Notes: a model not told the origin generated them from the sequence alone. Shown: positions 1 to 6,710, numbered from the stretch's first letter. The stretch is DNA of 14,747 nucleotides from Oscillibacter sp. (GCA_022796315.1 JAAWIL010000259.1:1-14747), one strand, 5' to 3'. Made by a program: numbers and translations.

Positions 1-94
1 AGGCATCCTGACGGATGGCAAGGATTTTTAACGCAGTCAGGGCGGAAAATACGCCGCCAAGACATGCGCGGGGAGATTTTAAACAGGCTCTTAG

Positions 95-129
95 ATATTA
101 CTTCTGAACGAAAAGGCCGGAAGTAATAT
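95..129. repeat. Inverted repeat, 10-bp arms
   Basis: Arms ATATTACTTC (95-104) and GAAGTAATAT (120-129) are perfect reverse complements around a 15-nt loop. It is the outermost of three stem-loops downstream of asd. No T-run follows on either strand, so a terminator role is not supported. Confidence 0.6.
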
Positions 130-136
130 GCGCCAT

Positions 137-174
137 GTTTTGCGGCGGCCGCCGTTTACGGCGGCGGACAAAAC
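137..174. repeat. GC-rich stem-loop downstream of asd
   Basis: The inner stem GCCGCCGT (148-155) / ACGGCGGC (158-165) is perfect; an outer GTTTTG (137-142) / CAAAAC (169-174) pair flanks it across a small internal loop. The structure is stable and could stop transcription leaving asd on the minus strand, but the run of U expected for an intrinsic terminator is absent. Confidence 0.55.
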
Positions 175-188
175 GGCTTCCATCAATG

Positions 189-223
189 GTATGATTTCCA
201 AATTTTAAATTTGGAAATCATAC
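189..223. repeat. Perfect 35-bp palindrome abutting the asd stop
   Basis: Left arm GTATGATTTCCAAATTT (189-205) and right arm AAATTTGGAAATCATAC (207-223) are perfect reverse complements around a single central T. The asd stop codon occupies 224-226 on the minus strand, so the palindrome starts at the first base after the gene. It is AT-rich, has almost no loop and no T-run, so it is not a typical intrinsic terminator. It could be a 3'-end RNA stabilising hairpin, a protein binding site or part of a dispersed repeat. Confidence 0.7.
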
Positions 224-1306
224 TCAAATATATCCCTTGGCGCACAGCAGCTCCGCCAGAAGCACGCCGCCGCCGGCGGCGCCCCGCAGGGTGTTGTGGC
301 TGAGGCCCACAAATTTGTAATCGTATTGCGTGTCCTCCCGCAGGCGGCCCAGAGAGATGGCCATGCCGCCCTCCAAATTCCGGTCCAAGTGCGCCTGGGG
401 CCGGTCCGGCTCCTCGAAGTAGTGAAGGAACTGCTTGGGGGCAGAGGGGAGATTCAGCTCTTGCGCGGGTCCCCGGAACGCGGCCCAGTCGGACTTGATC
501 TGCTCGATGGAGGGCTTGCGGCCGTCCTGGAACTTCATGAACACGGCGGCCATATGACCGTCCAGGCAGGCCACCCGGAAGCACTGGGCCGTGAGCAGGG
601 GAGACTGCGCCGGGACGATCTTTCCATTTTCCAGGGAGCCCCAGACCTTCAGGGGCTCCTGCTCGCTCTTCTCCTCCTCGCCGCCGATGTAGGGGATGCA
701 GTTGTCCACCATCTCCGGCCAGCGTTCAAAGGTCTTTCCGGCGCCGGAGATGGCCTGATAGGTGCAGACCAAGGCCCGGTCCAGGCCATATTTCCGCAGG
801 GGATGCAGGGCCGGGACGTAGCTCTGGATGGAGCAGTTGGACTTGACCGCGATGAAGCCCCGCCGGGTGCCCAGGCGCTTCCGCTGGGCCTCGATGACCT
901 GAATGTGCTCGGCGTTGAGCTCCGGCACCACCATGGGCACGTCCTCCGTCCAGCGGTTGGCGGAGTTGTTGGAGACGATGGGGCACTCCAGCTTGGCGTA
1001 CCGTTCCTCCAGGGCCCGGATCTCCTCCTTCTTCATATCGACGGCGCAGAAGCAGAAGTCCACCATCTCCGCCAGCTTTCCGGTGTCTGCCTGGGCGTCC
1101 AGCAGCACCAGGCCCTTCGCCTTCTCCGGAATGGGAACGGTCATGGCCCAGCGGTTTGCTACCGCCTCCTCATAGGTCTTTCCGGCGCTGCGGCTGCTGG
1201 CGGCGATGGCAGTCAAACGGAACCAGGGGTGATTTTCCAGCAGCGTGACAAACCGTTGGCCCACCATGCCCGTTCCGCCAATGATGCCGACCTTGTATTC
1301 TTTCAT
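224..1306 (-). CDS. asd: Aspartate-semialdehyde dehydrogenase
   Basis: This cytoplasmic enzyme reduces aspartyl-4-phosphate with NADPH to aspartate-4-semialdehyde, the branch point to lysine/diaminopimelate, threonine and methionine. The 360-residue protein has the N-terminal nucleotide-binding motif VGIIGGTGMVG (residues 6-16), the catalytic cysteine in SNCS (C158), the QAISGAGK segment and the substrate/acid-base motif RVACLDGH (H251). The SNCSIQS context and overall length resemble the archaeal/fungal-type branch of the family more than the E. coli type. Two ATG codons lie close together at 1312 and 1306. AGGAGG at 1315-1320 is only 2 nt from the first but 8 nt from the second, so I choose 1306. 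The gene is divergent from the SpoIID-domain gene and ends in the perfect palindrome at 189-223. Confidence 0.95.
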   Translation of the reverse strand: MKEYKVGIIGGTGMVGQRFVTLLENHPWFRLTAIAASSRSAGKTYEEAVANRWAMTVPIPEKAKGLVLLDAQADTGKLAEMVDFCFCAVDMKKEEIRALEERYAKLECPIVSNNSANRWTEDVPMVVPELNAEHIQVIEAQRKRLGTRRGFIAVKSNCSIQSYVPALHPLRKYGLDRALVCTYQAISGAGKTFERWPEMVDNCIPYIGGEEEKSEQEPLKVWGSLENGKIVPAQSPLLTAQCFRVACLDGHMAAVFMKFQDGRKPSIEQIKSDWAAFRGPAQELNLPSAPKQFLHYFEEPDRPQAHLDRNLEGGMAISLGRLREDTQYDYKFVGLSHNTLRGAAGGGVLLAELLCAKGYI

Positions 1307-1330
1307 TTGCATTTCCTCCTAATCACAGGC

Positions 1331-1380
1331 GGCGCGGCAAAACCAGGAAAATCCTGACGATTTTTGTTGATTGCCGCGCC
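1331..1380. repeat. Inverted repeat in asd leader / divergent region
   Basis: GGCGCGGCAA (1331-1340) and TTGCCGCGCC (1371-1380) are perfect 10-bp arms separated by 30 nt. Within the loop a smaller hairpin CAGGA (1344-1348) / TCCTG (1352-1356) can form. In the asd mRNA this would sit just upstream of the ribosome binding site (1315-1320); as DNA it could be an operator between the divergent genes. It does not resemble a lysine riboswitch, which is much longer. Confidence 0.5.
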
Positions 1381-1395
1381 ACTTTATATTATAAT
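1367..1395 (+). promoter_or_regulatory. Sigma-A-type promoter for the SpoIID-domain gene
   Basis: TTGATT (1367-1372), a 17-nt spacer and a perfect TATAAT (1390-1395) point toward the SpoIID-domain gene and would give a leader of about 100 nt. The -35 box overlaps the right arm of the inverted repeat 1331-1380, so a factor or structure at that repeat could affect it. Confidence 0.55.
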
Positions 1396-1416
1396 CGTAT
1401 TACACGATCGCGCTTG
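1388..1416 (-). promoter_or_regulatory. Possible asd promoter sharing the -10 palindrome
   Basis: ATTATAAT at 1388-1395 is self-complementary, so it also supplies TATAAT on the minus strand (1393 down to 1388). The -35 at the right distance (1416-1411, CAAGCG) is poor, so the minus promoter is less certain than the plus one. If real, it would place asd and the SpoIID-domain gene under mutually exclusive polymerase binding. Confidence 0.3.
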
Positions 1417-1504
1417 TGCCTGTTTTTCTACAGCGGACATTTGTTTTTTTATATCATATCATGATTTCGCGGCACCGTCAAGACGGCCGCGATTGGGAGG
1501 TTCT

Positions 1505-3145
1505 ATGAAAAAGCTGCTGGTGACCGCGTGCCTTGTTGTGAGTTTTTTCGTGCTGAACGCCGGTTCTGCCGCCGCAGTTGACAATGATGTCATCAAAGTG
1601 GGACTGCGGTACGGCTCCAGCGCCATGTTCTCCGCCAATCTGGAGAACGCGGTGGGTTCCGGCTATGAGTTCGGGTACTATGAGGACGACCGCCGCTTCC
1701 AACCCGTCGGCTGGACGGATGAGACGGCCATCTCCATGACCGCCGCCGGGGAAATCTATTTGGATCACAGCGGCGCTTATACCCGGACGTCCTCCGGCGG
1801 AAGCTCCATTGGCGCGTGGCATGTGGAGATCGACGGCTTTGGGTCCTTTGAGGACGCCCAGGATACCGCGTGGGACTACGACGGCTATCCTGCTTGGATT
1901 GACCAGGAGTACGTGGTTCGGGTGGGCGATTACTCCACAGAGCGGGAGGCCCAGGACGCCGCAGACCGTCTGGGTGAGGGCTACGCGGCCCGCTCCTCCA
2001 ACAGCGGCGTACTGGTGACCGTGACCCGCACCACGGAAATCCTCTTTGAGTTTGACTGCGGCGGCCGGCTGAATCTGGGTGTGCTGCCCTCCGGAGGGGA
2101 CACGGTTACCTGGTTCCGGGGATACAAGTACCCCGGCGGGTTTGAGTATTTCCGGACCAACGGCGGAGATCTTAGTGTGGTGAATGTGACGGCTCTGGAT
2201 GACTATGTGCGGGGGGTACTGCCCTCCGAGATGGGCGGCGGCTGGCCCCTGGCGGCGCTGGAGGCCCAGGCGGTCTGTGCCCGGACTTATGCCTGCCGGA
2301 CCAGCAAGCATTTCAGTACCTACGGCTTTGATGTGTGCAACGGCATTGACTGCCAGGTGTACAACGGGCTGAACGCCGCCACGGACCTGACGGACCAGGC
2401 CGTGGAGAACACGGCGGGGGAGATGCTCTACTATGACGGCTATCTGGTCCAGGACCCGGTGTACCACTCCTCCAACGGCGGCGCTACCGAGGACGCGAAA
2501 AATGTCTGGGGCAGAGAGAAGGGGTACTTGAAGGGGAAGGAAGACCCCTACGAGGCGCGGACCAGCATTCCCAACTACAGCTATTCCGTCACCTATACCT
2601 CCGCGGAACTGACCTGGATTCTGGAGCAGAAGGGCTACGACATCGGGACGGTGCGGAACGTCTACGTCTCAGAGTATACCCCGACGGGCAATGTGGCCGC
2701 AGTGACGTTTGAGGGCAGCCGCAGCAACAAGACGGTGACCGGGCTTACCTGCAGCTCGATCTTCTACAGCAGTACCTACGGAAAGTCCGTCCGCAGCCTG
2801 CGGTTTTCCATCAACGGCGGGGGGCCCTCCGGCGACGGGGTGTATGTAAACGGCAGCAGCTATCTGTCCTCCTTCGATGGCGTCTCCGCGATCTCCGGCA
2901 CCGGCACGATCCAGACCCTCAGTGGGAATTCCTACACGGCGATCTCCTCCTCCGGAACCTCTGTGGTATCCGGCGGAGGCAGCGGCGTACCGGCCGCCCC
3001 GGCCAGCGGCAGCTTCACCATTACCGGAAGCGGAAACGGCCACAGTGTGGGCATGAGCCAGTACGGCGCCAAGGCAATGGCGGAATTGGGGTATACTTAC
3101 GAGGACATTCTTCACTTTTATTATACGGACGTCACCATTCGGTGA
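1505..3145 (+). CDS. Secreted SpoIID/LytB-domain protein with SPOR domain
   Basis: The 546-residue product is an exported peptidoglycan-active protein. A signal peptide (KK then a hydrophobic stretch, likely cut after about residue 24, SAAA) leads to a region of unclear fold, a SPOR-like segment at about 136-178 (YVVRVGDYSTEREAQDAADRL, typical of domains that bind denuded glycan) and a SpoIID catalytic domain. The SpoIID signatures are YVRGVLPSEM (234-243, candidate catalytic E242), the two-cysteine CNGIDCQVY motif (C278, C283), HSSNGG, and the C-terminal GHSVGMSQYGAKAM block (512-525). SpoIID enzymes are lytic transglycosylases acting on stem-peptide-free glycan. It is longer than B. subtilis SpoIID (about 340 residues), so it may be a LytB-like paralogue rather than the engulfment SpoIID itself. 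ATG 1505 is chosen because GGGAGG lies 6-7 nt upstream; longer upstream frames include the promoter. Confidence 0.88.
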   Translation: MKKLLVTACLVVSFFVLNAGSAAAVDNDVIKVGLRYGSSAMFSANLENAVGSGYEFGYYEDDRRFQPVGWTDETAISMTAAGEIYLDHSGAYTRTSSGGSSIGAWHVEIDGFGSFEDAQDTAWDYDGYPAWIDQEYVVRVGDYSTEREAQDAADRLGEGYAARSSNSGVLVTVTRTTEILFEFDCGGRLNLGVLPSGGDTVTWFRGYKYPGGFEYFRTNGGDLSVVNVTALDDYVRGVLPSEMGGGWPLAALEAQAVCARTYACRTSKHFSTYGFDVCNGIDCQVYNGLNAATDLTDQAVENTAGEMLYYDGYLVQDPVYHSSNGGATEDAKNVWGREKGYLKGKEDPYEARTSIPNYSYSVTYTSAELTWILEQKGYDIGTVRNVYVSEYTPTGNVAAVTFEGSRSNKTVTGLTCSSIFYSSTYGKSVRSLRFSINGGGPSGDGVYVNGSSYLSSFDGVSAISGTGTIQTLSGNSYTAISSSGTSVVSGGGSGVPAAPASGSFTITGSGNGHSVGMSQYGAKAMAELGYTYEDILHFYYTDVTIR

Positions 3146-3159
3146 TACATGGAGATCAT

Positions 3160-4191
3160 ATGAAAACCAGTGACTTTTATTACGACCTGCCTCCGGAGCT
3201 GATTGCCCAGACGCCTCTGGAGCGGCGGGACGGCTCCCGGCTGATGACCCTGGACCGGGCCTCCGGAGCTGTGGGGCACCATCATTTTTATAATCTGCCG
3301 GAGTTTCTACGCCCCGGGGACTGTCTGATCCTCAACGACTCCCGGGTATTGCCGGCCCGGCTTCTGGGCCGACGCCTGCCCGGAGGCGGTGCCTGTGAGG
3401 TGCTGCTGCTGATTGACCGGGGGGAACGAACTTGGGAGTGTCTGGTGCGGCCTGGGCGGAAGATGAAACCCGGTGCGAAGCTCTCCTTTGGGGACGGGCA
3501 GCTGACGGCGGAAGTGGTGGCCGAGGTGGAGGGCGGAAACCGCCTTGTGCGCTTTGACTACGAGGGAATCTTCCTGGAGGTGCTGGAGCGCCTTGGCAAA
3601 ATGCCCCTGCCGCCGTATATCAAGACGGAGCTCCAGGACCGGGAGCGGTATCAGACGGTCTACTCCAAGGTCACCGGCAGCGCGGCGGCGCCTACGGCGG
3701 GGCTCCACTTTACGCCGGAGCTGCTGGAGCGTGTCCGGGCCATGGGGGTGGAGATCGGCTATGTGACCTTGCATGTGGGGCTTGGAACCTTCCGGCCGGT
3801 GAAGGAGGACGAGATCACCGACCACGCCATGCATAGCGAGTTCTGCACCATTCCCCAGGAGACGGCGGACCTCATCAACCGCACCAAGGCGGCAGGAGGG
3901 CGCTGCATCTGCGTGGGAACCACCTCCTGCCGGACTCTGGAGTCCTGGGCCAAGGAGGATGGGCATATGGAGGCCAAGGCCGGCTGGACCAGCATCTACA
4001 TCTACCCAGGGTACCGGTTTAAAGTGATGGACGCGTTGGTGACCAATTTCCACCTGCCGGAGAGCACTCTCATCATGCTGGTGTCGGCCTTCGCCGGGCG
4101 GAAGCACGTCCTGGCAGCCTATCAAGAGGCGGTGCGGGAGCAGTACCGGTTTTTCTCTTTTGGGGACGCAATGCTGCTGGCCGATTTTTGA
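3160..4191 (+). CDS. queA: tRNA preQ1(34) S-adenosylmethionine ribosyltransferase-isomerase
   Basis: QueA transfers and isomerises the ribosyl part of S-adenosylmethionine onto preQ1 at tRNA position 34, giving epoxyqueuosine, the step after Tgt. The 343-residue length matches the family. Recognisable blocks are FYYDLPPELIAQTPLERRD near the N-terminus, NDSRVLPARL, MPLPPYIK, YQTVYSK, GSAAAPTAGLHFT, VTLHVGLGTFRPV, NFHLPESTLIMLVSAFAG and the C-terminal YRFFSFGDAMLL. ATG 3160 has GGAG at 3151-3154 with 5-nt spacing; a GTG at 3142 overlapping the previous stop codon is in frame but has no ribosome binding site. The gene starts 14 nt after the SpoIID-domain gene and is probably co-transcribed with it. 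I see no room for a preQ1 riboswitch in front of it. Confidence 0.95.
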   Translation: MKTSDFYYDLPPELIAQTPLERRDGSRLMTLDRASGAVGHHHFYNLPEFLRPGDCLILNDSRVLPARLLGRRLPGGGACEVLLLIDRGERTWECLVRPGRKMKPGAKLSFGDGQLTAEVVAEVEGGNRLVRFDYEGIFLEVLERLGKMPLPPYIKTELQDRERYQTVYSKVTGSAAAPTAGLHFTPELLERVRAMGVEIGYVTLHVGLGTFRPVKEDEITDHAMHSEFCTIPQETADLINRTKAAGGRCICVGTTSCRTLESWAKEDGHMEAKAGWTSIYIYPGYRFKVMDALVTNFHLPESTLIMLVSAFAGRKHVLAAYQEAVREQYRFFSFGDAMLLADF

Positions 4192-4217
4192 GAGAGGCGG
4201 ACAAACGGGAACGTGGG

Positions 4218-4544
4218 ATGATTTTTCAATATGATGAATTGAAAGAATATGTGAGAGAGGACTTCGAGCGGTTTTATCAAATGGGATTTCAGGAAGAGGA
4301 ACTCTTTCCCGCTGTTTTGGATGAATATCAGCACGGAGAGGCGTTTTCTTCCACAGAAAACATCTGTATTCACCTATTCCTGGCGCAGAATTATGCGGAA
4401 AAGGGCTTACATGCCGGTATGATCGTCGAGAATTTGAAACAGCTGCTGACCGAAGAGACGGATTGCGAGGTTCGGGCCGCATTGGGAAATGCGTATGAAA
4501 TATATCTTGCGGATTTGAAGACAAAGGAGATTTTTTGTGTTTGA
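4218..4544 (+). CDS. Small acidic protein between queA and tgt, possibly Imm3-like
   Basis: I do not firmly recognise this 108-residue protein. It is acidic and looks all-helical, with no signal peptide or membrane segment. The pattern (aromatic/acidic N-terminal helix, YQMGFQEEELFPAVLDEY, a central helix with ICIHLFLAQNYAEKG, then KQLL) loosely resembles the Imm3-type immunity family or related small helical proteins; this is a weak impression from memory. ATG 4218 is preferred; the frame is open back to a TTG at 4188 that overlaps the queA stop. Neither has a strong ribosome binding site. Base composition is visibly more AT-rich than queA and tgt, suggesting late insertion. Its last codons contain the tgt ribosome binding site and overlap the tgt start by 8 nt. 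No toxin gene is adjacent. Confidence 0.7.
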   Translation: MIFQYDELKEYVREDFERFYQMGFQEEELFPAVLDEYQHGEAFSSTENICIHLFLAQNYAEKGLHAGMIVENLKQLLTEETDCEVRAALGNAYEIYLADLKTKEIFCV

Positions 4545-5670
4545 GGTATTAAAGCGAGAGGGGAGAGCCCGGCGGGGCGTCTTCACCTGTGCTCACGGCG
4601 GGCCGGTGCAGACCCCTGTATTTATGAATGTGGGCACTCAGGGGGCCATCAAGGGCGGGGTCTCCGCCCACGATCTGCGGGAGGTGGGCTGCCAGATTGA
4701 GCTCAGCAACACCTACCACCTGCATCTGCGGCCCGGAGACGGCGTTGTGCGGAAAATGGGAGGACTCCACAAGTTTATGGACTGGGACGGACCCATCCTG
4801 ACGGACTCGGGAGGCTTTCAAGTATTTTCCCTTGCCAGCCTGCGGAAGATCAAGGAGGAGGGCGTCGCCTTCGCCTCCCACATTGACGGACACCGGATCT
4901 TCATGGGGCCGGAGGAGTCCATGCGGATTCAGTCCAATTTGGGCAGCGACATTGCCATGGCCTTTGACGAATGCGTGGAAAATCCGGCCCCATATGACTA
5001 CGCAAAGCAGAGTTGTGAGCGAACATTCCGCTGGCTGGAGCGGTGCAAGGCGGAGCATGACCGGCTGAATGGATTGCCGGACACGGTGAACCCGAAGCAG
5101 ATGCTCTTTGGCATCAACCAGGGCGCAACCTTTGCGGACCTCAGGGCCTGGCATATGCGCGAGATCGCGCAGATTGACTGTGACGGCTTCGCCATCGGTG
5201 GTCTGGCGGTGGGGGAACCGGCGGAGGTCATGTATGAGATGATTGATGTTGTGGAACCCTTTATGCCGCAGGAGAAGCCCCGGTATCTGATGGGGGTGGG
5301 GACACCCAGCAACATCATCGAGGCCGTGAGCCGGGGTGTGGACTTTTTTGACTGCGTCATGCCCTCCCGCAACGGCCGCCACGGGAAGCTCTTTACCTGG
5401 GAGGGCACCGTGAACATCATGAACGAGAAGTACCAGACGGATTCCCGACCCATCAGCGAGACCTGCGGCTGTCCGGTGTGCCGGAGCTTTTCCAGGGCGT
5501 ACCTGCGGCACCTGTTCAAGGCGGACGAGGTGCTGGCTCTGCGGCTGGCGGTTCTCCATAACCTGTATTTTTACAACGAATTGATGGCAAAAATCCGCCG
5601 GAATTTAGACGAGGGAACGTTTGCCGCGTTCCGCGCCCGGTACAGCGGCCGGCTGGAGGAGCGGGCCTGA
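4537..5670 (+). CDS. tgt: tRNA-guanine(34) transglycosylase
   Basis: Tgt exchanges guanine 34 in GUN-anticodon tRNAs for preQ1 (or queuine in salvaging species). The 377-residue protein shows the general-base aspartate in TDSGGFQ (D90), AFDEC (D144, C146), GINQG, IGGLAVGEP, MGVGTP, the nucleophile in FDCVMPSRNGR (D272) and the zinc site C310-x-C312-x2-C315 with H341, matching the spacing of the Zymomonas enzyme. The cysteine in FDEC and the valine in GGLAVGE correspond to residues usually associated with preQ1 rather than queuine use; substrate choice is inferred. The GTG start at 4537 is set by AAAGGAGA (4523-4530) with 6-nt spacing, inside the end of the upstream small gene, so the two are likely translationally coupled. 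Confidence 0.96.
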   Translation: MFEVLKREGRARRGVFTCAHGGPVQTPVFMNVGTQGAIKGGVSAHDLREVGCQIELSNTYHLHLRPGDGVVRKMGGLHKFMDWDGPILTDSGGFQVFSLASLRKIKEEGVAFASHIDGHRIFMGPEESMRIQSNLGSDIAMAFDECVENPAPYDYAKQSCERTFRWLERCKAEHDRLNGLPDTVNPKQMLFGINQGATFADLRAWHMREIAQIDCDGFAIGGLAVGEPAEVMYEMIDVVEPFMPQEKPRYLMGVGTPSNIIEAVSRGVDFFDCVMPSRNGRHGKLFTWEGTVNIMNEKYQTDSRPISETCGCPVCRSFSRAYLRHLFKADEVLALRLAVLHNLYFYNELMAKIRRNLDEGTFAAFRARYSGRLEERA

Positions 5671-5679
5671 AAAAAGGAC

Positions 5680-5707
5680 TTGCATTATTGGGTGATTCTG
5701 GTATAAT
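5680..5707 (+). promoter_or_regulatory. Extended -10 sigma-A promoter for yajC
   Basis: TTGCAT (5680-5685), 16-nt spacer, TGG immediately before a perfect TATAAT (5702-5707), i.e. an extended -10. It lies in the 77-nt gap after tgt, so yajC can be transcribed independently of the upstream operon; no terminator is visible between tgt and this promoter. Confidence 0.75.
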
Positions 5708-5747
5708 GGAAGCAGTCTGAATTTAAGGAAAAGAGGAGCTATTTATC

Positions 5748-6128
5748 ATGGGTAGTCAAGCAATGTCCTCCGTCGTCATGATTGTACTGCTGTTCGCGCT
5801 GATGTATTTCATGATGATTCGTCCAGAGAAGAAACGGAAGCAGCAGGCCCAGCAGATGCGCGACAACCTGAAAAAGGGCGACACGGTCACCACCATCGGC
5901 GGTGTGATCGGCAAGGTGGTCTCCCTGAATCAGGACACCTTTGTGGTGGAAACCAGCGAGGACCGCGTTCGGATCGAGTTCGCCAAGTGGGCGCTGTCCA
6001 CCGTGGGCGTACAGACCTCTGAGCAGCCCGAGGCCGCCAAAAAGGCGGGCAAGGACGCGGAACTGCCTGAGGAGCCGGAGGCCCCTGAGATCGCCGAAAC
6101 TTCTGAAGAGACCTCTGAGGAAAATTGA
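5748..6128 (+). CDS. yajC: Preprotein translocase subunit YajC
   Basis: YajC is a small single-pass membrane protein associated with the SecDF-YidC part of the Sec translocon. The 126-residue product has one N-terminal membrane helix (about residues 7-24), the family motif IRPEKKRKQQAQQM, and the conserved small domain LKKGDTVTTIGGVIGKVV. The tail from about residue 90 is rich in Glu, Pro and Ala and probably disordered. GAGGAG at 5733-5738 sits 9 nt before ATG 5748. It follows tgt, as is common in bacteria, and has its own promoter. The stop codon is followed within 16 nt by the stem of a terminator that also contains the next gene's ribosome binding site. secD and secF, often further along, are not in the window. 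Confidence 0.93.
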   Translation: MGSQAMSSVVMIVLLFALMYFMMIRPEKKRKQQAQQMRDNLKKGDTVTTIGGVIGKVVSLNQDTFVVETSEDRVRIEFAKWALSTVGVQTSEQPEAAKKAGKDAELPEEPEAPEIAETSEETSEEN

Positions 6129-6143
6129 TTCTGTTTTCATCAT

Positions 6144-6205
6144 AAAAGCATCCTCCCTTGGAATATGCTCCATTGACGAGCCTATTGCGAGGGAGGAGCT
6201 TTTTT
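6144..6205 (+). terminator. yajC terminator whose 3' arm is the next gene's RBS
   Basis: Left arm AAAAGC (6144-6149), bulged A, TCCTCCCTTG (6151-6160) pairs with CGAGGGAGGA (6188-6197) followed by GCTTTT, giving about 16 pairs with one G-U; a T-run occupies 6200-6205. The right arm AGGGAGG is the Shine-Dalgarno sequence of the gene starting at 6206. Formation of the stem would both stop transcription and hide the ribosome binding site in read-through RNA. Confidence 0.7.
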
Positions 6206-6610
6206 ATGGGAAAGAAGAAAACCACAACCGCCGTCTGGATGGTATATCTGCAGGGGGTTCTGCTGGGAGCCGGATGCTATCTGGCGGGGATTCTGCTGTT
6301 GGCGCTGCTGGTGGTAAAGGGGGGCGTGCCGGAGCGCGCGGTCTTTCCGGCGACGGCTCTATGGTGCCTGGCGGTTTCCGCCGGCAGCGGCACACTGACG
6401 GCCCGCCGGGGGCCCTGGGGTCCGCTGCCGTCGGCACTGCTGAACGCCGCCCTGTTTGCGGCGCTGCTGGTCCTGCTGGGGATGTCCTGCTGGCAGAGGA
6501 TCACTTGGAATGGCCACGGGGGCGTCCTGCTGCTGTGTGTCTTTGCAGGCGGGCTTCTGGCCGGATTTCTGGGGGGGCGCCGGCCCCGCCGTCGAAAAAA
6601 GCGGAAATAG
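6206..6610 (+). CDS. Four-helix membrane protein, TIGR04086-like
   Basis: The 134-residue protein is hydrophobic with about four membrane helices (roughly 14-36, 45-64, 74-93, 104-123), a short basic N-terminus (GKKK) and a very basic C-terminus (RRPRRRKKRK), so both ends are expected in the cytoplasm. Position directly after yajC, size and topology fit the Clostridia membrane-protein family TIGR04086, whose function is not known. ATG 6206 is 7 nt from the strong AGGGAGG ribosome binding site, which is embedded in the terminator stem 6144-6205. No separate promoter between yajC and this gene is convincing, so expression may rely on read-through and stem opening. In many Clostridia this gene is followed by the SCIFF peptide gene; that gene is not seen here. 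Confidence 0.75.
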   Translation: MGKKKTTTAVWMVYLQGVLLGAGCYLAGILLLALLVVKGGVPERAVFPATALWCLAVSAGSGTLTARRGPWGPLPSALLNAALFAALLVLLGMSCWQRITWNGHGGVLLLCVFAGGLLAGFLGGRRPRRRKKRK

Positions 6611-6710
6611 GACGATTGTGAAAACTCACTAAATTGCACCGGTTTTCCCTCTGCTGCCTGGGGCAGGGGAGCGGCGCGTCTGTTCCGGCGGCAGGGGAGA
6701 GAAAATGGTA

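Larger units (their letters stand above)
1..223. other. Gene-free left end with three inverted repeats
   Basis: No complete gene is visible here. Bases 2-31 read as a short open frame ending GILTDGKDF-stop on the plus strand, which could be the last residues of a gene lying outside the window; a second plus frame stays open from base 1 to 132. Neither can be assigned. Downstream come three inverted repeats (95-129, 137-174, 189-223) in about 130 bases, none followed by a convincing T-run on either strand. The region therefore separates an upstream plus-strand gene (if the short tail is real) from the convergent asd gene. It may be a dispersed intergenic repeat unit rather than simple terminators; this is inference. 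Confidence 0.5.

Noticed and set aside
296..1357. Long plus-strand open frame antisense to asd
   Set aside because: It mirrors asd in a GC-rich sequence, has no ribosome binding site and a composition of repetitive Leu/Gly/Val without recognisable motifs; asd itself has clear catalytic residues.
1313..1440. Possible lysine riboswitch or T-box upstream of asd
   Set aside because: The leader is too short and lacks the conserved junction or T-box sequence; only a simple hairpin is seen.
1450..1475. CATATCAT as a sigma-E -10 for the SpoIID-domain gene
   Set aside because: Partial match to CATACAnT and the upstream -35-like sequence has wrong spacing; the sigma-A-type promoter at 1367-1395 is better supported.
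1478..2467. Long minus-strand frame antisense to the SpoIID-domain gene
   Set aside because: No start signal, no motifs, and the plus strand shows signal peptide, SPOR and SpoIID motifs.
3130..3160. preQ1 riboswitch upstream of queA
   Set aside because: Only 14 nt separate queA from the preceding stop codon, leaving no room, and no C-rich pseudoknot sequence is present.
3307..5559. Minus-strand frames at 3307-4524 and 4549-5559
   Set aside because: Shadows of queA and tgt in high-GC DNA; His/Pro/Arg-rich translations without family features.
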